From [Actinomadura] parvosata subsp. kistnae (lineage in GTDB: Bacteria; Actinomycetota; Actinomycetes; Streptosporangiales; Streptosporangiaceae), in the NCBI RefSeq assembly GCF_900323885.1, contig NZ_OOHJ01000018.1, positions 4,327,001 through 4,391,000 of the forward strand: a stretch of DNA of 64,000 bases, written 5' to 3'. The notes beneath the pieces are model-generated. The model ran no database searches and had not been told where the DNA came from. It saw only the letters and a list, made by a program, of their open reading frames with translations. The translations under genes and the position numbers were made by a program. Positions 62,420-64,000 of this stretch are shown one piece after another. Numbering within the stretch: the stretch's first letter is position 1; every line of letters starts with the position of its first letter.

Positions 62420-63350
62420 GACGGATCCGGGGATCGACGGCGGCGTACACCAGGTCCACCGCGAAGTTCACGACCACATAGCCGACCGAGATCAGCACGA
62501 CGCCTCCCTGCACCGTCAGGTAGTCGCGGGAAAAGATGGAGTCGACGATGAGCCGCCCGACGCCGGGCAGGCCGAACAGGGTCTCGATGATGACGGTGCC
62601 GCCGATGAGGGCGCCCAGGTTGAGGCCGACGGCGGTGATCAGGGTGATCGCGGAGGGGCGCAGCGCGTGCCGCCACAGGATGCGGCGCGGCGACAGGCCG
62701 CGGGCGCGGGCCAGCGTGATGTAGTCCTCCTGGAGGGTGGCGATCAGGTCGGTACGCAGCAGCCGCGCGTACACGGCGAACTGCCCGCAGCCCAGCGTCA
62801 CGGCGGGCAGCACCACGGAGGTGAGGTTCCAGCCCAGGTCGACCGACAGGGACGTCCAGCCGGTCGCGGGCACCACCCGCCAGGTGACGGCGAACAGCAG
62901 AATCAGCAGCACCCCGAGCACGAACACGGGCGTGGACAGCAGCGCGAAGCTGAGCGCGGTGAGCGCCTGGTCGAGGGCGCGCCCGGCGCGGCGCGCGGCG
63001 GCCACGCCGACCGGGACGGCCAGGCCCAGCGCCACGATCTGCGCGGCGACCAGCAGCTCCAGCGTGACGGGCAGCCGCTCGGCCAGCTCGGCGCCGACCG
63101 GCATCCTCGTGATGTACGAGGTGCCGAAGTCGCCGCCGGCCAGGCCGCCGAGCCAGTCGAGGTAGCGCACCAGCAGCGGCTGGTCCAGCCCGAGCTCCTG
63201 GCGCAGCCGCGCGCGGGACTCCTCGGTCGCCGACAGGCCCAGGATCTGCGTGACCGGGTCGCCGGGCAGCAGGTTGAGCAGGACGAACGACAGGAACGTC
63301 ACCACGACCAGCACCACCAGGAGCCGGGCGAGCCGGTGGAGGACGATCAC
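62412..63350 (-). CDS. Dipeptide-type ABC permease (DppB-like)
   Basis: A 312-residue membrane protein with six helices. N-terminal LLVVLVVVTFLSFVLLNLLPGDP and LDQPLLVRYLDWLGGLAGGDFGTSY are hallmarks of DppB, and the EAA loop is YITLARARGLSPRRILWRHALRPS. GTG 63350 overlaps the stop of the binding-protein gene (GTGA), and its own stop overlaps the next gene by 8 bases, so the whole operon is tightly coupled. Confidence 0.94.
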   Translation of the reverse strand: MIVLHRLARLLVVLVVVTFLSFVLLNLLPGDPVTQILGLSATEESRARLRQELGLDQPLLVRYLDWLGGLAGGDFGTSYITRMPVGAELAERLPVTLELLVAAQIVALGLAVPVGVAAARRAGRALDQALTALSFALLSTPVFVLGVLLILLFAVTWRVVPATGWTSLSVDLGWNLTSVVLPAVTLGCGQFAVYARLLRTDLIATLQEDYITLARARGLSPRRILWRHALRPSAITLITAVGLNLGALIGGTVIIETLFGLPGVGRLIVDSIFSRDYLTVQGGVVLISVGYVVVNFAVDLVYAAVDPRIRRA

Positions 63351-64000
63351 CGCTCGCTGACCCAGAGCTGGGTGAACGGGTGGTACGGGATGGGCGAGCC
63401 GGTCAGCGGGAGCCCCTTCTCGCCGTCGGGCAGGACGTGCTCGCCGATGCCGCGCACCTTGGTCTTGGCGATGACGGCGCCGGTGTTGAGGTGGTCGACG
63501 AACACGTACGGCACCTGGTCGCGCAGCCGTTGCTGCACGGTGGCGTACGCCTGCTTGCGGGTGGCCTCGTCCGGGCTCATCCGGCCCGCGTCGAGGGCGG
63601 CGCTCAGCTTCTCGTCCTTGAGCCTGGTCATGTTGAGCGAGATGGCGCCGACGGGCTTGGCGTAGGCCTGGTGCATCCAGACGTACTCGCCGTCGGGGTC
63701 CTGGGCGGAGAACTGGGTCCACACGGTGGCGGAGAAATTGCCGGTGATGGCGCGGTTGATCAGGTCGGCCTGGTCGGCCTGCTTGATCGACACCTCGATG
63801 CCGGCCTTGCGCCACATGTCCTGGGCCAGCTCGACGCCCTGCATGGTGTTCGGGTCGGGGGTGGAGATCAGCTCGAAGCGGATCGGGCCCTTCTCCGCCT
63901 CGACCTCCTTGACCAGGGCGGTCGCCTTGGCCAGGTCGTAGGCGGGGTAGCCGCCGGGGGCGTACCAGGGGGAGTCCTTGGACCAGGGGCCGTCGGCGGG
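63347..64000 (-). CDS. ABC transporter substrate-binding protein, family 5 (C-terminal part)
   Basis: The C-terminal 217 residues are visible; the rest lies beyond the right edge. PADGPWSKDSPWYAPGGYPAYDLAKATALVKE, VELAQDMWRKAGIEVSIKQAD and the end QQRLRDQVPYVFVDHLN match SBP_bac_5 (peptide/opine/nickel binding proteins). First gene of the operon in this window. The ligand is unknown; the acyl-CoA dehydrogenase at the operon end suggests something other than plain peptides (inference). Confidence 0.92.
   Translation of the reverse strand, partial: PADGPWSKDSPWYAPGGYPAYDLAKATALVKEVEAEKGPIRFELISTPDPNTMQGVELAQDMWRKAGIEVSIKQADQADLINRAITGNFSATVWTQFSAQDPDGEYVWMHQAYAKPVGAISLNMTRLKDEKLSAALDAGRMSPDEATRKQAYATVQQRLRDQVPYVFVDHLNTGAVIAKTKVRGIGEHVLPDGEKGLPLTGSPIPYHPFTQLWVSER

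Overview
The window is chromosomal DNA of a high-GC actinomycete. Codon use, GTG/TTG starts, many ATGA/GTGA overlaps and family content (tandem STAND-like ATPases, an actinobacterial integrase/HTH pair, DUF6879, a CE3 esterase with CBM2) suggest Streptosporangiaceae, perhaps a Nonomuraea-like organism. The genus is inference; no rRNA or marker gene is present.

Layout. 1-4.6 kb: two tandem paralogous ATPases, an HTH gene coupled to an integrase that has lost its catalytic residues, and a small unknown gene. 4.7-8.4 kb: a membrane Ser/Thr kinase and a secreted pectate lyase with two palindromes upstream. 8.4-19.5 kb: mixed metabolism (SRPBCC protein, MerR regulator, enoyl-CoA hydratase family protein, serine hydrolase, frameshifted glycosyltransferase, alpha/beta hydrolase, FAD oxidase, EF-hand protein plus aldehyde dehydrogenase). 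19.67-32.94 kb: a decayed integrative element in the 3' end of a tRNA-Arg(CCG) gene, bounded by a 42-bp direct repeat. It keeps only scraps of its own genes (GntR, TraB/FtsK, integrase), is broken by four IS elements in two abutting pairs, and still carries two long intact lower-GC genes that look like anti-phage cargo: an Mrr-like nuclease/pentapeptide-repeat fusion and a 1228-residue nuclease/NB-ARC/TPR protein.

33-45.4 kb: response regulator, frameshifted AIM24 gene, ArsR/YbaK operon, CE3 esterase, universal stress protein, TPP riboswitch with thiC (one-base frameshift), two SDR genes and a glycine-betaine-type ABC operon. 45.4-50.6 kb: two-component system followed by DUF4956 and VTC polyphosphate-polymerase genes. 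50.7-58.3 kb: class A penicillin-binding protein, MFS transporter, thioredoxin-reductase-like flavoprotein with a divergent XRE-cupin regulator, a DUF6879 gene, and a membrane protein/winged-helix pair. 58.3-64 kb: a dipeptide-type ABC operon ending in an acyl-CoA dehydrogenase, cut by the window edge.

Short tandem repeats (15-54 bp units) recur between genes and in unstructured protein tails. Several otherwise healthy genes have single-base frameshifts, some in G-runs, which may be assembly errors.
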